Below, piece by piece: positions 24,763 through 34,195 of a stretch of 64,000 nucleotides of DNA. The stretch lies in assembly GCF_041435195.1 (NCBI RefSeq), contig NZ_CP108106.1:3472001-3536000 (forward strand), read 5' to 3'. Under the pieces are notes generated by a model, which had not been told where the DNA came from, did no database searches, and saw only the letters and a program-made list of their open reading frames with translations. Within the stretch, counting starts at the first letter, position 1. Every line of letters starts with the position of its first letter. Origin of the DNA: Streptomyces sp. NBC_00224 (lineage in GTDB: Bacteria > Actinomycetota > Actinomycetes > Streptomycetales > Streptomycetaceae). Both the position numbers and the translations under genes were made by a program.

Positions 24763-27581
24763 AGATCACGTTTCTGCTCACCTGGGGCGACGAGATGGGC
24801 GGCACCGAGATGGCCGCCTACACCCAGGCGATCCATCTCGCTCCCCGGCACGACGTCGAGGTGCTGAGCGTCTTCAAGACCCGCCCCGAGCCGTTCTTCT
24901 CGGCCGCCCAGCAGGTCGAGCGGCGCTACCTGGTGGACAGGACCGGATCCTACGGACGCCCGGTGCGCACCAGCGCCCTGGACGAGAACGCCTGCCGGAC
25001 GCTGGAGTCGCTGCCGAGCGAACTCATCAAGCCGTCCTGGGAGTCCACCTTCGACCGGCTCTCCGACATCGAGATGACGGCCGCCCTCGGCTCCCTCGAC
25101 TCCGACGTGCTGGTCACCACCACCCCGGCGCTGCTCGCGGCGGCCGCCGAGCTCGCCCCGTCCCGGGTCGTCACCGTGCACCAGGAGCACCGCGCCTCCC
25201 AGCTGCGCGGCGTCTCTGGTGAGCCGCTCCTCGTCTACGGCCCGCGCGTCGACGCGCTGGTGTCGCTGACCGAGCGCACCAACGACTGGTTCTCCGACTC
25301 GCTGCGCGAGGCCGCCCCGGAGCTCGCCGCGATCCCCAACGCGGTGCCCGACGGCTACCGTCCGCGCGCCGACCTGGAGTCCAAGACGATCGTCCTGGCT
25401 GCCCGGATGACCCCGGAGAAGCAGCTGGACCACGCCATCCACGCCTTCCAGCGGATCTCCGCGGACTTCCCCGACTGGCAGCTGCGGATCTTCGGCGACG
25501 GCCCGCAGGAGGTGCGTCTGCGCCGCCTCGTCGAGGGTCTGGGCATGCACTCGCGCATCGAACTGGTCGGCCGCTCCTCGCAGATGGAGCAGGAGTGGGC
25601 CAAGGCCAGCGTCTGTCTGCTGCCCTCGCGCAACGAGGCCTTCCCGCTGGTGCTCCTGGAGATGTTCGCGGCCGGCGTGCCGGTCATCGCGTACGACATC
25701 GTCACCGGGCCCGCCGAGATCATCCGCCACGACGTGGACGGTCTCCTCGTGCCGCCCGGCGACATCGACTCGCTGGCCGCCGCGATGTCCCGCCTGATGG
25801 GCGAGGACGACACCCGGCACGCGTTCGGCAAGGCCGCTCGCAAGGGCGTGTACGAGCGGTTCGGCGGCGAGGACATCACCGCCCGCTGGGAGCAGCTCTT
25901 CACCAAGCTGGTCGCCCGCCGCGACACCCCCGAGCGCCTGGCCCAGCGCGCCGACCGCACCGCGCTGCGCATCGCGGCCGGCGGCACCCGCAGCTTCAGC
26001 GTCGCCGCCCCCGTCTCGGCCCTGTCGAACTCGGCGGACGAGCAGAAGGCCCGCGAGGTGATGATCCAGGCGCAGGACCGCACCGGGACGCTGATCCGGT
26101 CGGCCGGCCGCCTCGCCGAGCAGCGCGACGACATCAACGGCCCGCGCATGGCGCAGATCAACCTGGAGATCACCGCCAAGGTCCTGGAGGACGCGGGGAT
26201 CCCGTACATCCTGCTGCGCCACGACGCCGGCGTCGCCCACCGCGTCGCCGTCCCCGTCGAGCACCGCCGCCGGGTGATCGAGGCCATGTCCACCGCCCTG
26301 CACGGCAAGCCGGTCTACGCCGAGCTGGTCACCCCGCGCGGCGCCGCGCCCGGCGCGGTCCTCGCCGAGCGGCTCGGCGACGTGGGCGAGGTCGCCGGCC
26401 TGCGCGTGTTCAAGCCGATCACCTCCGAGAGCCGCACCCTGCGGTACGGACCGGCCTACGGCTGCAGCCTGGAGTTCTGGGCCGAGTCGGAGGAGGACGG
26501 CTGGCGCGAGACGCCCCGGCTGACCACCCTGCTCGGGCGGCGCCTGCCGAACCTGGAGGCCACGGCCAAGCTGCGGGTCGGCGAGCGCGACTACCCGACG
26601 CTCGCGCAGTTCACCAAGCAGCTGATGTGGGACGTCGACTACCCGATCGACGTCGTCTACACCTGGGTCGACGACACCGACCCGGCCTGGCAGCAGCGCC
26701 GCGACTCGGTGCGCCGCAGCCGGGACATGCCGACCAACGACGCCGACAGCGGCGACGTGCGCTTCCGCAACCGCGACGAGCTGCGCTACTCGCTGCGCTC
26801 CCTGGAGATGTTCGCGCCCTGGGTGCGCACCATCTACCTGGTCACCGACGACCAGACGCCGGACTGGCTGGACACCGAGCAGCACGGCATCAAGGTCGTC
26901 AGCCACCGCGAGATCTTCAAGGACCAGGCCTGGCTGCCGACGTTCAACTCGCACGCCATCGAGAGCCAGCTGTACCGGATCGAGGGCCTGGCCGAGCACT
27001 TCCTCTACCTCAACGACGATGTGTTCATCGGCCGTCCGCTCAACCCGTCGTCGTTCTTCCTGAGCAACGGCGTGGCCAAGTTCTTCCGCTCGCCCACGGC
27101 CGTCCCGCCGACCGAGCCGTCCCCGGACGACGAAGGCTACTTCGCGGCCGCGAAGAACAACCGGGCCCTGTTGGAGGAGGCGTTCGGGCGGACCACGACG
27201 ACCAGCTTCCTGCACGCGCCGCACCCGCTGCGCCGCAGTGTGCTGACCGAGATCGCCGACAAGTTCCCGGCCGAGGTGGGCCGTACCGCGGCCAACCCGT
27301 TCCGCGCCAACTCGGACCTGTCGATCACCTCGTCGCTGCACCACCACTACGGCTACCTGATCGGCAGCTCGGTGCCGAGCGCGATCTCTTGCAGCTACAT
27401 CAACGTGGGCAACTACGACCACCACACGGTGCTGACCCGGCTGCTCGCCGAGCGCGCCCACGACACGTTCTGCATCGGTGAGTCCGCCGACGCGGAGGTG
27501 TCGGTGGAGGAGCAGGACCGCGTGCTGCGGGCGTTCCTGAGCGCCTACTTCCCGGTGAAGTCGCGGTTCGAGCGGGACTGA
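24759..27581 (+). CDS. GT4 glycosyltransferase fused to a Stealth (sugar-phosphate transferase) domain
   Basis: A 940-aa cytosolic or peripheral protein. Residues 1-385 are a GT4 (GT-B) glycosyltransferase: nucleotide-binding GDEMGGTEMA near the N-terminus and the ExxxxxxxE motif in NEAFPLVLLEMFAAG near residues 293-301. A linker module (about 385-620) resembles the N-terminus of the other Stealth protein here. Residues about 625-940 are Stealth: CR1 IDVVYTWVDD, CR2 RDELRYSLRSLEMFAPWV and IYLVTDDQTPDWL, CR3 HAIESQLYRI and HFLYLNDDVF, then CR4. Stealth enzymes transfer hexose-1-phosphate in capsule polymers. The fusion can thus make a sugar plus sugar-1-phosphate repeat. The ATG overlaps the preceding stop. 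Confidence 0.85.
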   Translation: MKITFLLTWGDEMGGTEMAAYTQAIHLAPRHDVEVLSVFKTRPEPFFSAAQQVERRYLVDRTGSYGRPVRTSALDENACRTLESLPSELIKPSWESTFDRLSDIEMTAALGSLDSDVLVTTTPALLAAAAELAPSRVVTVHQEHRASQLRGVSGEPLLVYGPRVDALVSLTERTNDWFSDSLREAAPELAAIPNAVPDGYRPRADLESKTIVLAARMTPEKQLDHAIHAFQRISADFPDWQLRIFGDGPQEVRLRRLVEGLGMHSRIELVGRSSQMEQEWAKASVCLLPSRNEAFPLVLLEMFAAGVPVIAYDIVTGPAEIIRHDVDGLLVPPGDIDSLAAAMSRLMGEDDTRHAFGKAARKGVYERFGGEDITARWEQLFTKLVARRDTPERLAQRADRTALRIAAGGTRSFSVAAPVSALSNSADEQKAREVMIQAQDRTGTLIRSAGRLAEQRDDINGPRMAQINLEITAKVLEDAGIPYILLRHDAGVAHRVAVPVEHRRRVIEAMSTALHGKPVYAELVTPRGAAPGAVLAERLGDVGEVAGLRVFKPITSESRTLRYGPAYGCSLEFWAESEEDGWRETPRLTTLLGRRLPNLEATAKLRVGERDYPTLAQFTKQLMWDVDYPIDVVYTWVDDTDPAWQQRRDSVRRSRDMPTNDADSGDVRFRNRDELRYSLRSLEMFAPWVRTIYLVTDDQTPDWLDTEQHGIKVVSHREIFKDQAWLPTFNSHAIESQLYRIEGLAEHFLYLNDDVFIGRPLNPSSFFLSNGVAKFFRSPTAVPPTEPSPDDEGYFAAAKNNRALLEEAFGRTTTTSFLHAPHPLRRSVLTEIADKFPAEVGRTAANPFRANSDLSITSSLHHHYGYLIGSSVPSAISCSYINVGNYDHHTVLTRLLAERAHDTFCIGESADAEVSVEEQDRVLRAFLSAYFPVKSRFERD

Positions 27582-27593
27582 GACAGCTGATAC

Positions 27594-27640
27594 AAGAAGG
27601 GCCCGCCCCAGACCGGAAGGTCTGGGGCGGGCCCCTTCTC
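27594..27640. terminator. Bidirectional terminator between Stealth genes
   Basis: Stem GGGCCCGCCCCAGACC/GGTCTGGGGCGGGCCC (27599-27614 with 27619-27634), flanked by AAGAA and CTTCTC, so it has a U-tract in both directions. It serves both convergent genes. Confidence 0.9.
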
Positions 27641-27652
27641 GTTCTGCGTCCG

Positions 27653-29389
27653 CTAATCCTTCTCGAACGGGCTCCGCACCGGGAAGTACGCGTCGAGGAA
27701 CGGTGTGATCAGGTCCTTCTGCTCGTGCACGTCCTGCTCGGTGGAGACCGTGTCGTTGACGCAGAACACCGTCTTGTCCCGGTTGGCGAGCAGCCGGCCG
27801 AGCCGGGTCTCCGTCCACGGGTGCGTCAGGTCGAGGTAGGTGTACGGGAGTTCGGAGGGCACCGCGCGCTGGGTGTGGTACGCGTAGTAGTGGTGTAGCG
27901 ACGACGAGATGGAGATGTCGTCCTCGGAGCGGAACCGGCTCGCCTCCGTGTAGCGGTACTCCGGCTCGAACTCCGTCTCGATCTCGGTGAGCAGGCTGCG
28001 GCGCAGCGGGTGCGGCATGTGCTTCATCTTCTGCACGACCACCGCCCCGTACCGCTCCTCGATCAGCCGGCGGTTGTTCTTGCCCGCGGCGGCCACCGGC
28101 GGGTCCTCGGGGGTGCGCGAGCCCAGCGGTACGAGGGCGGGCGACGGGAAGAACTTGGTGAGGCCGCTGGAGAGGAAGAAGTCCTGCGGGGTGACCTCGT
28201 TGCCGAGCATCACGTCGTCGTTGAAGTACAGGAAGTGCTCGGCCAGGCCGTCGATGTGGTGGAGCTGGCTCTCGATGGCGTGCGAGTTGAAGGTCGGCAG
28301 CAGGCCCGGGTCGCGGAAGATCTCCTTGTGGCTGACGACCTTGATGCCGGGCTGGGTGGTGTCCAGCCAGTCGGGGGTCTGGTCGTCGGTCACCAGGTAG
28401 ACGTTGCGCACCCACGGCGCGTACATGTGCAGCGAGCGCAGCGAGTAGCGCAGCTCGTCGCGGCTCAGATAGCGCGCGGCGTTGGCTGACTCGGCGTGGT
28501 AGGTCTCGCCCGCGAACTGGGCGCGGCGGCGCAGCCAGGCCGGGTCGGCGCCGTTCACCCACGTGTAGACGACGTCGATCGGGAAGGTGATCTCGTCGGT
28601 GGGGTGGATGGCGAACTCGGCGCGGGTGCGCACCTGGGCGGCGTCGGGGGCCTCGCGGGGGGCGAGGTGGGTGAAGTACGCCTCGGAGACCTGCGCCGTG
28701 GGGCCCTCGGCGGGGAGCGTCTCGGCGAGCTTGCCGACGCGCGGCGGCACCAGCTGGCCGTCCTCCTCGTGCCAGAACTCGACGTCGCAGCCGTAGCGGT
28801 TGCCGAGGGTGAGGCGGTGCGTGGCGTCCGTGCGGTACCAGGTGACCCTGACGGTCCCGGCGGTCTTGAACCGGCGCCAGGTGGAGTCCTCGTACCCCGG
28901 CAGGGAGGTCTCGGGGACCGGGTTGTTGCCCTTGACGTGGGTGACGTAGCCGGGCTGGTCGCCGCAGAGCGACTCCAGCACCTTCAGCACGGCCGTACGG
29001 TCGTCCTCGCGGACGGCGACGGCTGCGGCGGTCTCCGAGCGGCCGCGCACGCAGAAGTGGTCGAGGCCGGCCGCGTGCAGGGCGCGCAGCACGGTGTCGA
29101 GGTTGGCGCGGCGGGCCTGGAGCGGGGTCACGCCGGGGGTGACGAGGGCGACCTTGGGGTCCTTGCCGACGTGCACGACCGTGCGGTCGGCGCCGGAGGC
29201 GAGGGTCTGGTAGCGCTTGGTGACGCGGGCGGCGCGCATCTTCTCGGCGACGGCCGCGCCGCCGGCGATACGCATCTTGACGCGGCGCCGCATGTCGGCG
29301 TCGACCTGCGAGACGATCGCGCGCCGCACACTCTCGGGCACGGCCCGCCGGTAGACCCCCAGCAGTCGCGGTGCCTCGGGATTACGCAC
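27653..29389 (-). CDS. Stealth-family sugar-phosphate transferase
   Basis: A 578-aa Stealth protein, GTG start at 29389. CR1 IDVVYTWVNG starts near residue 268; CR2 RDELRYSLRSLHMYAPWV and VYLVTDDQTPDWL follow; CR3 HAIESQLHHI and HFLYFNDDVM; then CR4. Residues 1-265 match the linker of the GT4-Stealth protein in scattered blocks (YGCDVEFWHEEDG versus YGCSLEFWAESEEDG), so the two share a longer common module. It has no second catalytic domain. It could start or cap a glycosyl-phosphate chain or add a different sugar-1-phosphate. It is convergent with the fusion gene. Confidence 0.85.
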   Translation of the reverse strand: MRNPEAPRLLGVYRRAVPESVRRAIVSQVDADMRRRVKMRIAGGAAVAEKMRAARVTKRYQTLASGADRTVVHVGKDPKVALVTPGVTPLQARRANLDTVLRALHAAGLDHFCVRGRSETAAAVAVREDDRTAVLKVLESLCGDQPGYVTHVKGNNPVPETSLPGYEDSTWRRFKTAGTVRVTWYRTDATHRLTLGNRYGCDVEFWHEEDGQLVPPRVGKLAETLPAEGPTAQVSEAYFTHLAPREAPDAAQVRTRAEFAIHPTDEITFPIDVVYTWVNGADPAWLRRRAQFAGETYHAESANAARYLSRDELRYSLRSLHMYAPWVRNVYLVTDDQTPDWLDTTQPGIKVVSHKEIFRDPGLLPTFNSHAIESQLHHIDGLAEHFLYFNDDVMLGNEVTPQDFFLSSGLTKFFPSPALVPLGSRTPEDPPVAAAGKNNRRLIEERYGAVVVQKMKHMPHPLRRSLLTEIETEFEPEYRYTEASRFRSEDDISISSSLHHYYAYHTQRAVPSELPYTYLDLTHPWTETRLGRLLANRDKTVFCVNDTVSTEQDVHEQKDLITPFLDAYFPVRSPFEKD

Positions 29390-29667
29390 GGGGGGCTACT
29401 CCTTGACGTTCGTCGGACATCGTACGTTTGCTGAACGTGTCCAGTATGCCGCTGCGGCCTGCGGCCTCCGACGCGGGGTTTTCCCCACCCCGCCCCTTCC
29501 CGAAAGCCCTCTGGCGGGCGGCCTGCTCTGCACTGCGGACCGTGCTGGGTTGCTCGCGCAGTTCCCCGCGCCCCTAGGCAGTTAAGGGGCGCGGGGCTGT
29601 GACATTTGCGGCTCCGCCGCGTGGGCGCGACCAGCCCCCACCGGCCCGCAGTCAAAGACACAAACCC
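29390..29667. repeat. Intergenic region with incomplete inverted-repeat element
   Basis: No gene. It holds the stem CCCCGCGCCCCT/AGGGGCGCGGGG (29564-29575 with 29585-29596), which is the inner part of the longer repeat seen at 34005-34110 and 54603-54696. Next to it is a CTGTGACATTTGCGGCTCCG motif (29597-29624) that recurs at 54491. The hairpin probably ends obg transcription. Confidence 0.75.
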
Positions 29668-31107
29668 CTAGAACGGGTTGAAGTCGTCGAACTCCTGCTG
29701 AGCGTCGTCCTTCTCGGCGTCCCGGTCCCGGCGGCGCTGAGCGGCAGGGCGGGGCGCCTCAAGGCGGTGGTCCTCGCCACGGCGGCCCAGCATCTCCGCA
29801 CCCGCCATCATCGTCGGCTCCCAGTCGAAGACGACCGCGTTCTCCTCGGGGCCGATGGCCACGGCGTCGCCCGCGCGGGCGCCCGCCTTCATCAGCTTGT
29901 CCTCGACGCCGAGGCGGCTGAGGCGGTCCGCGAGGTAGCCGACGGCCTCGTCGTTGTTGAAGTCGGTCTGGCGGATCCAGCGCTCCGGCTTCTCGCCGCG
30001 CACCCGGTAGACCTCGGCCGCCTCGTCGTAGGTGACCGTGAAGCCCGCGTCGTCGACCGCCTTGGGGCGGATCACGATCCGGGTGGCCTCCTCGACGGGC
30101 TTGGCGGCACGCGCCTCGGACACGATCTTGGCGAGGGCGAAGGAGAGCTCCTTGAGGCCGGTGCGGGCGACCGCGGAGACCTCGAAGACCTGGTAGCCAC
30201 GCTCTTCCAGGTCGCCGCGGATCATGTCCGCGAGGTCCTGGCCGTCCGGGATGTCGATCTTGTTGAGGACGACGATGCGGGGCCGGTCGTCGAGGCCGCC
30301 GTACTGCTTCAGCTCGTCCTCGATGACGTCGAGGTCGGAGACCGGGTCACGCTCGGACTCAAGGGTGGCGGTGTCCAGGACGTGGACGAGCACCGAGCAG
30401 CGCTCGACGTGCCGCAGGAACTCAAGGCCCAGGCCTTTGCCCTGGCTGGCGCCGGGGATGAGGCCGGGGACGTCGGCGATGGTGTAGACGGTCGAGCCCG
30501 CGGTGACCACGCCCAGGTTCGGGACGAGCGTGGTGAACGGGTAGTCCGCGATCTTCGGCTTGGCGGCGGACAGGACGGAGATCAGCGAGGACTTGCCCGC
30601 GCTCGGGTAGCCCACCAGGGCCACGTCGGCGACGGTCTTGAGCTCCATGACCACGTCACGGGCCTCGCCGGGCTCGCCGAGCAGCGCGAAGCCGGGGGCC
30701 TTGCGCCGGGCGGAGGCGAGCGCCGCGTTGCCGAGGCCGCCGCGGCCGCCCTGGCCGGCGACGAAGGTGGTGCCCTGGCCGACGAGGTCGGCGAGGACGT
30801 TGCCGTCCTTGTCGAGGACGACCGTGCCGTCCGGGACGGGCAGGATCAGGTCCTGGCCTTCCTTGCCGGTGCGGTTGTCGCCGGCGCCGGGCTGGCCGTT
30901 GGTGGCCTTGCGGTGCGGGCTGTGGTGGTAGTCGAGGAGCGTGGTCACCGACTGGTCGACGACCAGGATGACGTCGCCGCCACGGCCGCCGTTGCCGCCG
31001 TCGGGGCCGCCGAGCGGCTTGAACTTCTCCCGGTGTACGGAGGCGCAGCCGTGGCCTCCGTTACCCGCGGCGACGTGCAGCTCGACGCGGTCCACGAAGG
31101 TGGTCAT
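29668..31107 (-). CDS. obg: GTPase Obg/CgtA
   Basis: A 479-aa ribosome-assembly and stress GTPase. The glycine-rich Obg fold is at residues 1-160 ([29 protein letters not shown]). The G domain has G1 GYPSAGKSS, a G2-region [15 protein letters not shown]3 DVPGL and G4 NKID. Residues about 340-420 form the OCT domain, and the tail is charged ([17 protein letters not shown]). ATG at 31107 follows GGAGG. It lies downstream of rplU-rpmA, separated by a strong hairpin. In Streptomyces Obg affects the onset of aerial growth. Confidence 0.96.
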   Translation of the reverse strand: MTTFVDRVELHVAAGNGGHGCASVHREKFKPLGGPDGGNGGRGGDVILVVDQSVTTLLDYHHSPHRKATNGQPGAGDNRTGKEGQDLILPVPDGTVVLDKDGNVLADLVGQGTTFVAGQGGRGGLGNAALASARRKAPGFALLGEPGEARDVVMELKTVADVALVGYPSAGKSSLISVLSAAKPKIADYPFTTLVPNLGVVTAGSTVYTIADVPGLIPGASQGKGLGLEFLRHVERCSVLVHVLDTATLESERDPVSDLDVIEDELKQYGGLDDRPRIVVLNKIDIPDGQDLADMIRGDLEERGYQVFEVSAVARTGLKELSFALAKIVSEARAAKPVEEATRIVIRPKAVDDAGFTVTYDEAAEVYRVRGEKPERWIRQTDFNNDEAVGYLADRLSRLGVEDKLMKAGARAGDAVAIGPEENAVVFDWEPTMMAGAEMLGRRGEDHRLEAPRPAAQRRRDRDAEKDDAQQEFDDFNPF

Positions 31108-31147
31108 GGGCTTGCCTCCAGTACGTACGGAATATCTGTGTAATGCC

Positions 31148-31219
31148 GTGTTTCATTAGAAACACGCGAAAGGCGGACCTGCTTCCCGTACGGGCTCCGT
31201 ACGGGAAGTGAGGTCCGCC
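31148..31219 (-). terminator. Two hairpins between rpmA and obg
   Basis: The first, strong, is GGCGGACCT-CTTCCCGTACGG pairing with CCGTACGGGAAG and AGGTCCGCC (31172-31219, loop GCT), just after rpmA. The second is GTGTTTC/GAAACAC with loop ATTA (31148-31165). Together they likely uncouple or attenuate obg from the ribosomal-protein genes. Confidence 0.85.
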
Positions 31220-31234
31220 TCACGAGAGAACCGG

Positions 31235-31489
31235 TCAGACGACCGGAACGATGTTCACGACCTTGCGGCCACGGTGGGTGCCGAACTGCACCGCGCCGGC
31301 CTGCAGGGCGAACAGCGTGTCGTCGCCACCGCGGCCGACACCGGCGCCCGGGTGGAAGTGGGTGCCACGCTGGCGGACCAGGATCTCACCGGCGTTGACG
31401 GTCTGACCGCCGAAGCGCTTCACACCGAGCCGCTGAGCGTTGGAGTCGCGACCGTTCCGGGTGGACGATGCGCCCTTCTTGTGTGCCAT
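31235..31489 (-). CDS. rpmA: Ribosomal protein bL27
   Basis: An 84-aa 50S protein near the peptidyl-transferase centre. [16 protein letters not shown] at the N-terminus and [20 protein letters not shown] in the middle are diagnostic. It lies 14 nt after rplU, so co-transcribed. It begins AHKKG without the processed N-terminal extension known in Firmicutes. Confidence 0.97.
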   Translation of the reverse strand: MAHKKGASSTRNGRDSNAQRLGVKRFGGQTVNAGEILVRQRGTHFHPGAGVGRGGDDTLFALQAGAVQFGTHRGRKVVNIVPVV

Positions 31490-31503
31490 GTCTCCTCAGT
31501 CCC

Positions 31504-31824
31504 TTACTTCGCAGCCGCGGGGATGCCGGTGACCTTGATCGCCGTGTACTGCTGGCGGTGGCCCTGGCGACGGCGGTAACCGGTCTTGTTCTTGTACCGA
31601 AGGATGTCGATCTTGGCACCCTTGTGGTGGTCCACGACCTCGGCCGTGACCTTGATGCCGGCCAGCACCCACGGGTCGCTGGTAACAGCGTCGCCGTCGA
31701 CAACGAGCAGGGTCGAGAGCTCGACCGTGTCGCCAACCTTGGCAGTGGAAATCTTGTCAACCTCAACGATGTCGCCGACAGCAACCTTGTGCTGGCGACC
31801 ACCGCTGCGCACGATGGCGTACAC
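31504..31824 (-). CDS. rplU: Ribosomal protein bL21
   Basis: A 106-aa 50S protein. The start is GTG at 31824 ([18 protein letters not shown]), with GAGAGAGA upstream; a longer reading adds a non-conserved extension. The C-terminal half has [26 protein letters not shown], the RNA-binding signature. First gene of the rplU-rpmA(-obg) unit. Confidence 0.96.
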   Translation of the reverse strand: MYAIVRSGGRQHKVAVGDIVEVDKISTAKVGDTVELSTLLVVDGDAVTSDPWVLAGIKVTAEVVDHHKGAKIDILRYKNKTGYRRRQGHRQQYTAIKVTGIPAAAK

Positions 31825-32101
31825 GCGGATCTCTCTCTCGCTCGGAACGGAAACCCCTGAAGCCAGCCGCGTCACACGGGCGAACCCGTGATGATCCGGA
31901 ATGGACGAGCGGCCTCTCCCCGCTACCGCGAACGGTCGCCGGGAGGGAGGTGCTCAGGGGCGGACGCATGGAAACACGCCGAGGGTCAAGGTTACGGGCC
32001 GCTTTCCCACGGGTCAAACCAGCCGATCGGCCCCCGGCCGCGCACCCCGCACAGCCGCCCCGGGGCCCGCGTGTCGGAGGTCACTGATTCAATAATCACT
32101 C
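31825..32101. promoter_or_regulatory. rplU leader and divergent promoter region
   Basis: A 277-bp gap without a gene. On the rplU-sense strand CACGGG-UUCG-CCCGUG (31875-31890) forms a hairpin with a stable UUCG tetraloop, possibly extended by UCA/UGA. It may take part in ribosomal-protein feedback control; that is an inference. The plus strand must hold the start signals of the 32102 gene. Confidence 0.45.
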
Positions 32102-33970
32102 GTGCACCTGCGTTCGCTCCTCTCCATGCCCCGCATGCTCCGCCACGGCTCGTCCGTGGGCGCGGACCTGCCGCCCGACGAGGCCGTCACCCTCGACGCC
32201 CCGGACGGCCCGATGAGCGACGCGCTGGCCGCCGTGCACGCGGGCGACCGCGGCCCGGCCGCCGCCCTGCTCGCCGGGACCCGCGAGCGGGCCGAGTGGG
32301 AGCGCCGCAGCACCTACGTCACCCAGCTCGCCGCGGCCGCCCTGCACAGCCCCGGCTGGCTGGACGACTGGCTCGCCGAGTCGCCCGAGGACCCCGACGC
32401 CGTCCTGGTCAAGGCCGAGCTCTGCGTCCACCAGGCGTGGGAGATACGCAGCGCGGCGCGCGCCAGGGACGTGGCGCCCGAGCAGTTCCAGGCGTTCTTC
32501 GCGCTGCTCGGGGACGCCGTCCCGGTGGCGTCCGCGGCCGCCCGGCTCAACCCCACCGACCCGGTGCCCTGGCAGATCGCGCTCACCCACGCCCGCGGCA
32601 GCCAGGCATCGCGCGAGGTGTTCGACGCGTACTGGGCGGAGGCCGTCGCCCGCTCCCCGCACCACTACGGCTGCCACGCGGCGGCCCTGCAGTACCTCTC
32701 CGAGAAGTGGTACGGCTCGCACGGCGAGATGTTCGCCTTCGCCGAGCGGGCCGCCGAGAGCGCGCTGCCCGGCTCCAAGCTGCACGCGCTGCCGCTGCTC
32801 GCTGCCGTCGAGTACGTGGTGGTCTCCGACGACCCGCGCCAGAGCCCCGTCGAGCGGGCCAGGATCGACGCCGCCGTCGAGCGCGGCCTGGAGCTCTCCA
32901 CCTGGTACGAGCCGGGCGACCCGGACGCGGCGGACTTCCGCAACCACCTCGTCCTGATGCTGATCCTGCACGAGCGGTGGGCCGAGGCGCTGGACGTGTT
33001 CCGGGCGATCGGGGTGCGGGCGCGCACATATCCGTGGGCGCATCTGGGCGAGCCGCGCACCGAGTTCGTGGAGCTGCGCTCGGGGGTGCGGATGCAACTG
33101 GCGTCGCGGACGCCGCTGTTCTCCCGGCCCGGGCGGCCGGGCGGCCCGGACGCGGGCGTCCCCGCCGGATCCGCCGCCGCGTCCGGGGACGCGCGCACCC
33201 TCGGACCCCGCTCGCTCGCGATAGCCGCCGCGCCGCCGCACGAGGTCGCCGAGGCCGCGCTGATGTGCGGCGTCTCCCTGCGGATCGCGCCCGCGCGGAC
33301 CGGCATGAGTTACGTGGAGCTCGTCCCGGACCCCTCGCCCGGGCGGCGCGCGGCGCTGGCCCGCGACGACCGGCTGACGGCCGCGGCCGACAGCTTCACC
33401 ACCGGCGAGAAGTGGGCCGCGCTCGTCCTGCGCCGTACCGGGCCCCGGTACGGGCTCACGCTCCTCCAGAAGGGCAAGGAGACCGCGGCCCACCAGTGGG
33501 ACCCTGCGGCCCCGGTCACCGACCACGCGGTGGCGTCCGCGACCGCGCAGGCCCTGGCGGCGGCGTTCTCGGTCCGCGACGCCCGGCCGCTGGTGACGCT
33601 GCTGCGGGGCGCGGACTCCCCCGCCCGCCGCCAGGCCGACCTGGTGGCGGCGCTCGGCCTGCCGCCGCTGCCGCCGGGCTTCGGCGAGCACGACGAGGTC
33701 CTGCTCACCGCCCCGGACGCCCAACTCCTGGCCCGCCGGGGCGTGTTGCGCGGCATCCGCGACTCCCTGTCCACGGACCTGGGCACCCCGGCGATCCCGG
33801 TGCCGCGCAGCCGCCGCTGGTGGCGCCTGCGGGCCGCGGGGCTCGCGGTCCTGATCCCGGCGGCCGCGTACGCATGGACGACCCCGGACTGCTACCGCGC
33901 GACCATCCCGACCCTGGCGTCCTTGTTCCTGGCGAGCCAGTTGCGCACGGCGTGGAGGGGCAGGGGCTGA
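32102..33970 (+). CDS. Hypothetical protein with C-terminal membrane helix
   Basis: A 622-aa protein of unknown function. The N-terminal two-thirds is alpha-helical and repeat-like (AALLAGTRERAEWER, LAAAALHSPGWLDDWLAESPEDPDAVLVKAE, HYGCHAAALQYLSEKWYG), suggesting TPR-like hairpins. A Pro/Gly-rich linker follows near residue 340, and there are hydrophobic segments near 580-610 (AAGLAVLIPAAAYAW). GTG at 32102 has no close ribosome site (GGAGG is about 20 nt away), so it may be leaderless, or a later ATG may be used. It is the only plus-strand gene between rplU and rne, and an actinomycete-specific insertion in that syntenic block. Confidence 0.55.
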   Translation: MHLRSLLSMPRMLRHGSSVGADLPPDEAVTLDAPDGPMSDALAAVHAGDRGPAAALLAGTRERAEWERRSTYVTQLAAAALHSPGWLDDWLAESPEDPDAVLVKAELCVHQAWEIRSAARARDVAPEQFQAFFALLGDAVPVASAAARLNPTDPVPWQIALTHARGSQASREVFDAYWAEAVARSPHHYGCHAAALQYLSEKWYGSHGEMFAFAERAAESALPGSKLHALPLLAAVEYVVVSDDPRQSPVERARIDAAVERGLELSTWYEPGDPDAADFRNHLVLMLILHERWAEALDVFRAIGVRARTYPWAHLGEPRTEFVELRSGVRMQLASRTPLFSRPGRPGGPDAGVPAGSAAASGDARTLGPRSLAIAAAPPHEVAEAALMCGVSLRIAPARTGMSYVELVPDPSPGRRAALARDDRLTAAADSFTTGEKWAALVLRRTGPRYGLTLLQKGKETAAHQWDPAAPVTDHAVASATAQALAAAFSVRDARPLVTLLRGADSPARRQADLVAALGLPPLPPGFGEHDEVLLTAPDAQLLARRGVLRGIRDSLSTDLGTPAIPVPRSRRWWRLRAAGLAVLIPAAAYAWTTPDCYRATIPTLASLFLASQLRTAWRGRG

Positions 33971-34004
33971 GGCCGGGCCCGGGGTTCGTGTGCGGACCGC
34001 ATGT

Positions 34005-34110
34005 GGCTGGTCGCGCAGTTCCCCGCGCCCCTAGATGCGCCCCTCCGGGCCGCCCAGGGGATTGCCGCGCAGCGGCATCTTCAGGGGCGCGGGGAACTGC
34101 GCGACCAGCC
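34005..34110. repeat. Inverted-repeat element, perfect 28-bp arms
   Basis: Left arm 34005-34032 begins GGCTGGTCGCGCAGTT and right arm 34083-34110 ends AACTGCGCGACCAGCC; the arms are exact reverse complements and enclose a 50-bp unrelated loop. It lies between two convergent genes and could end transcription both ways. The same arms occur at 54603-54696. Confidence 0.9.
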
Positions 34111-34195
34111 CCCACCGGCCCGCACACGGACACGAGAAGGCCCGGCCCCGAAATCCCGGGGCCGGGCCTTCAGTGGCGCGTCAGACCGGCGACGG

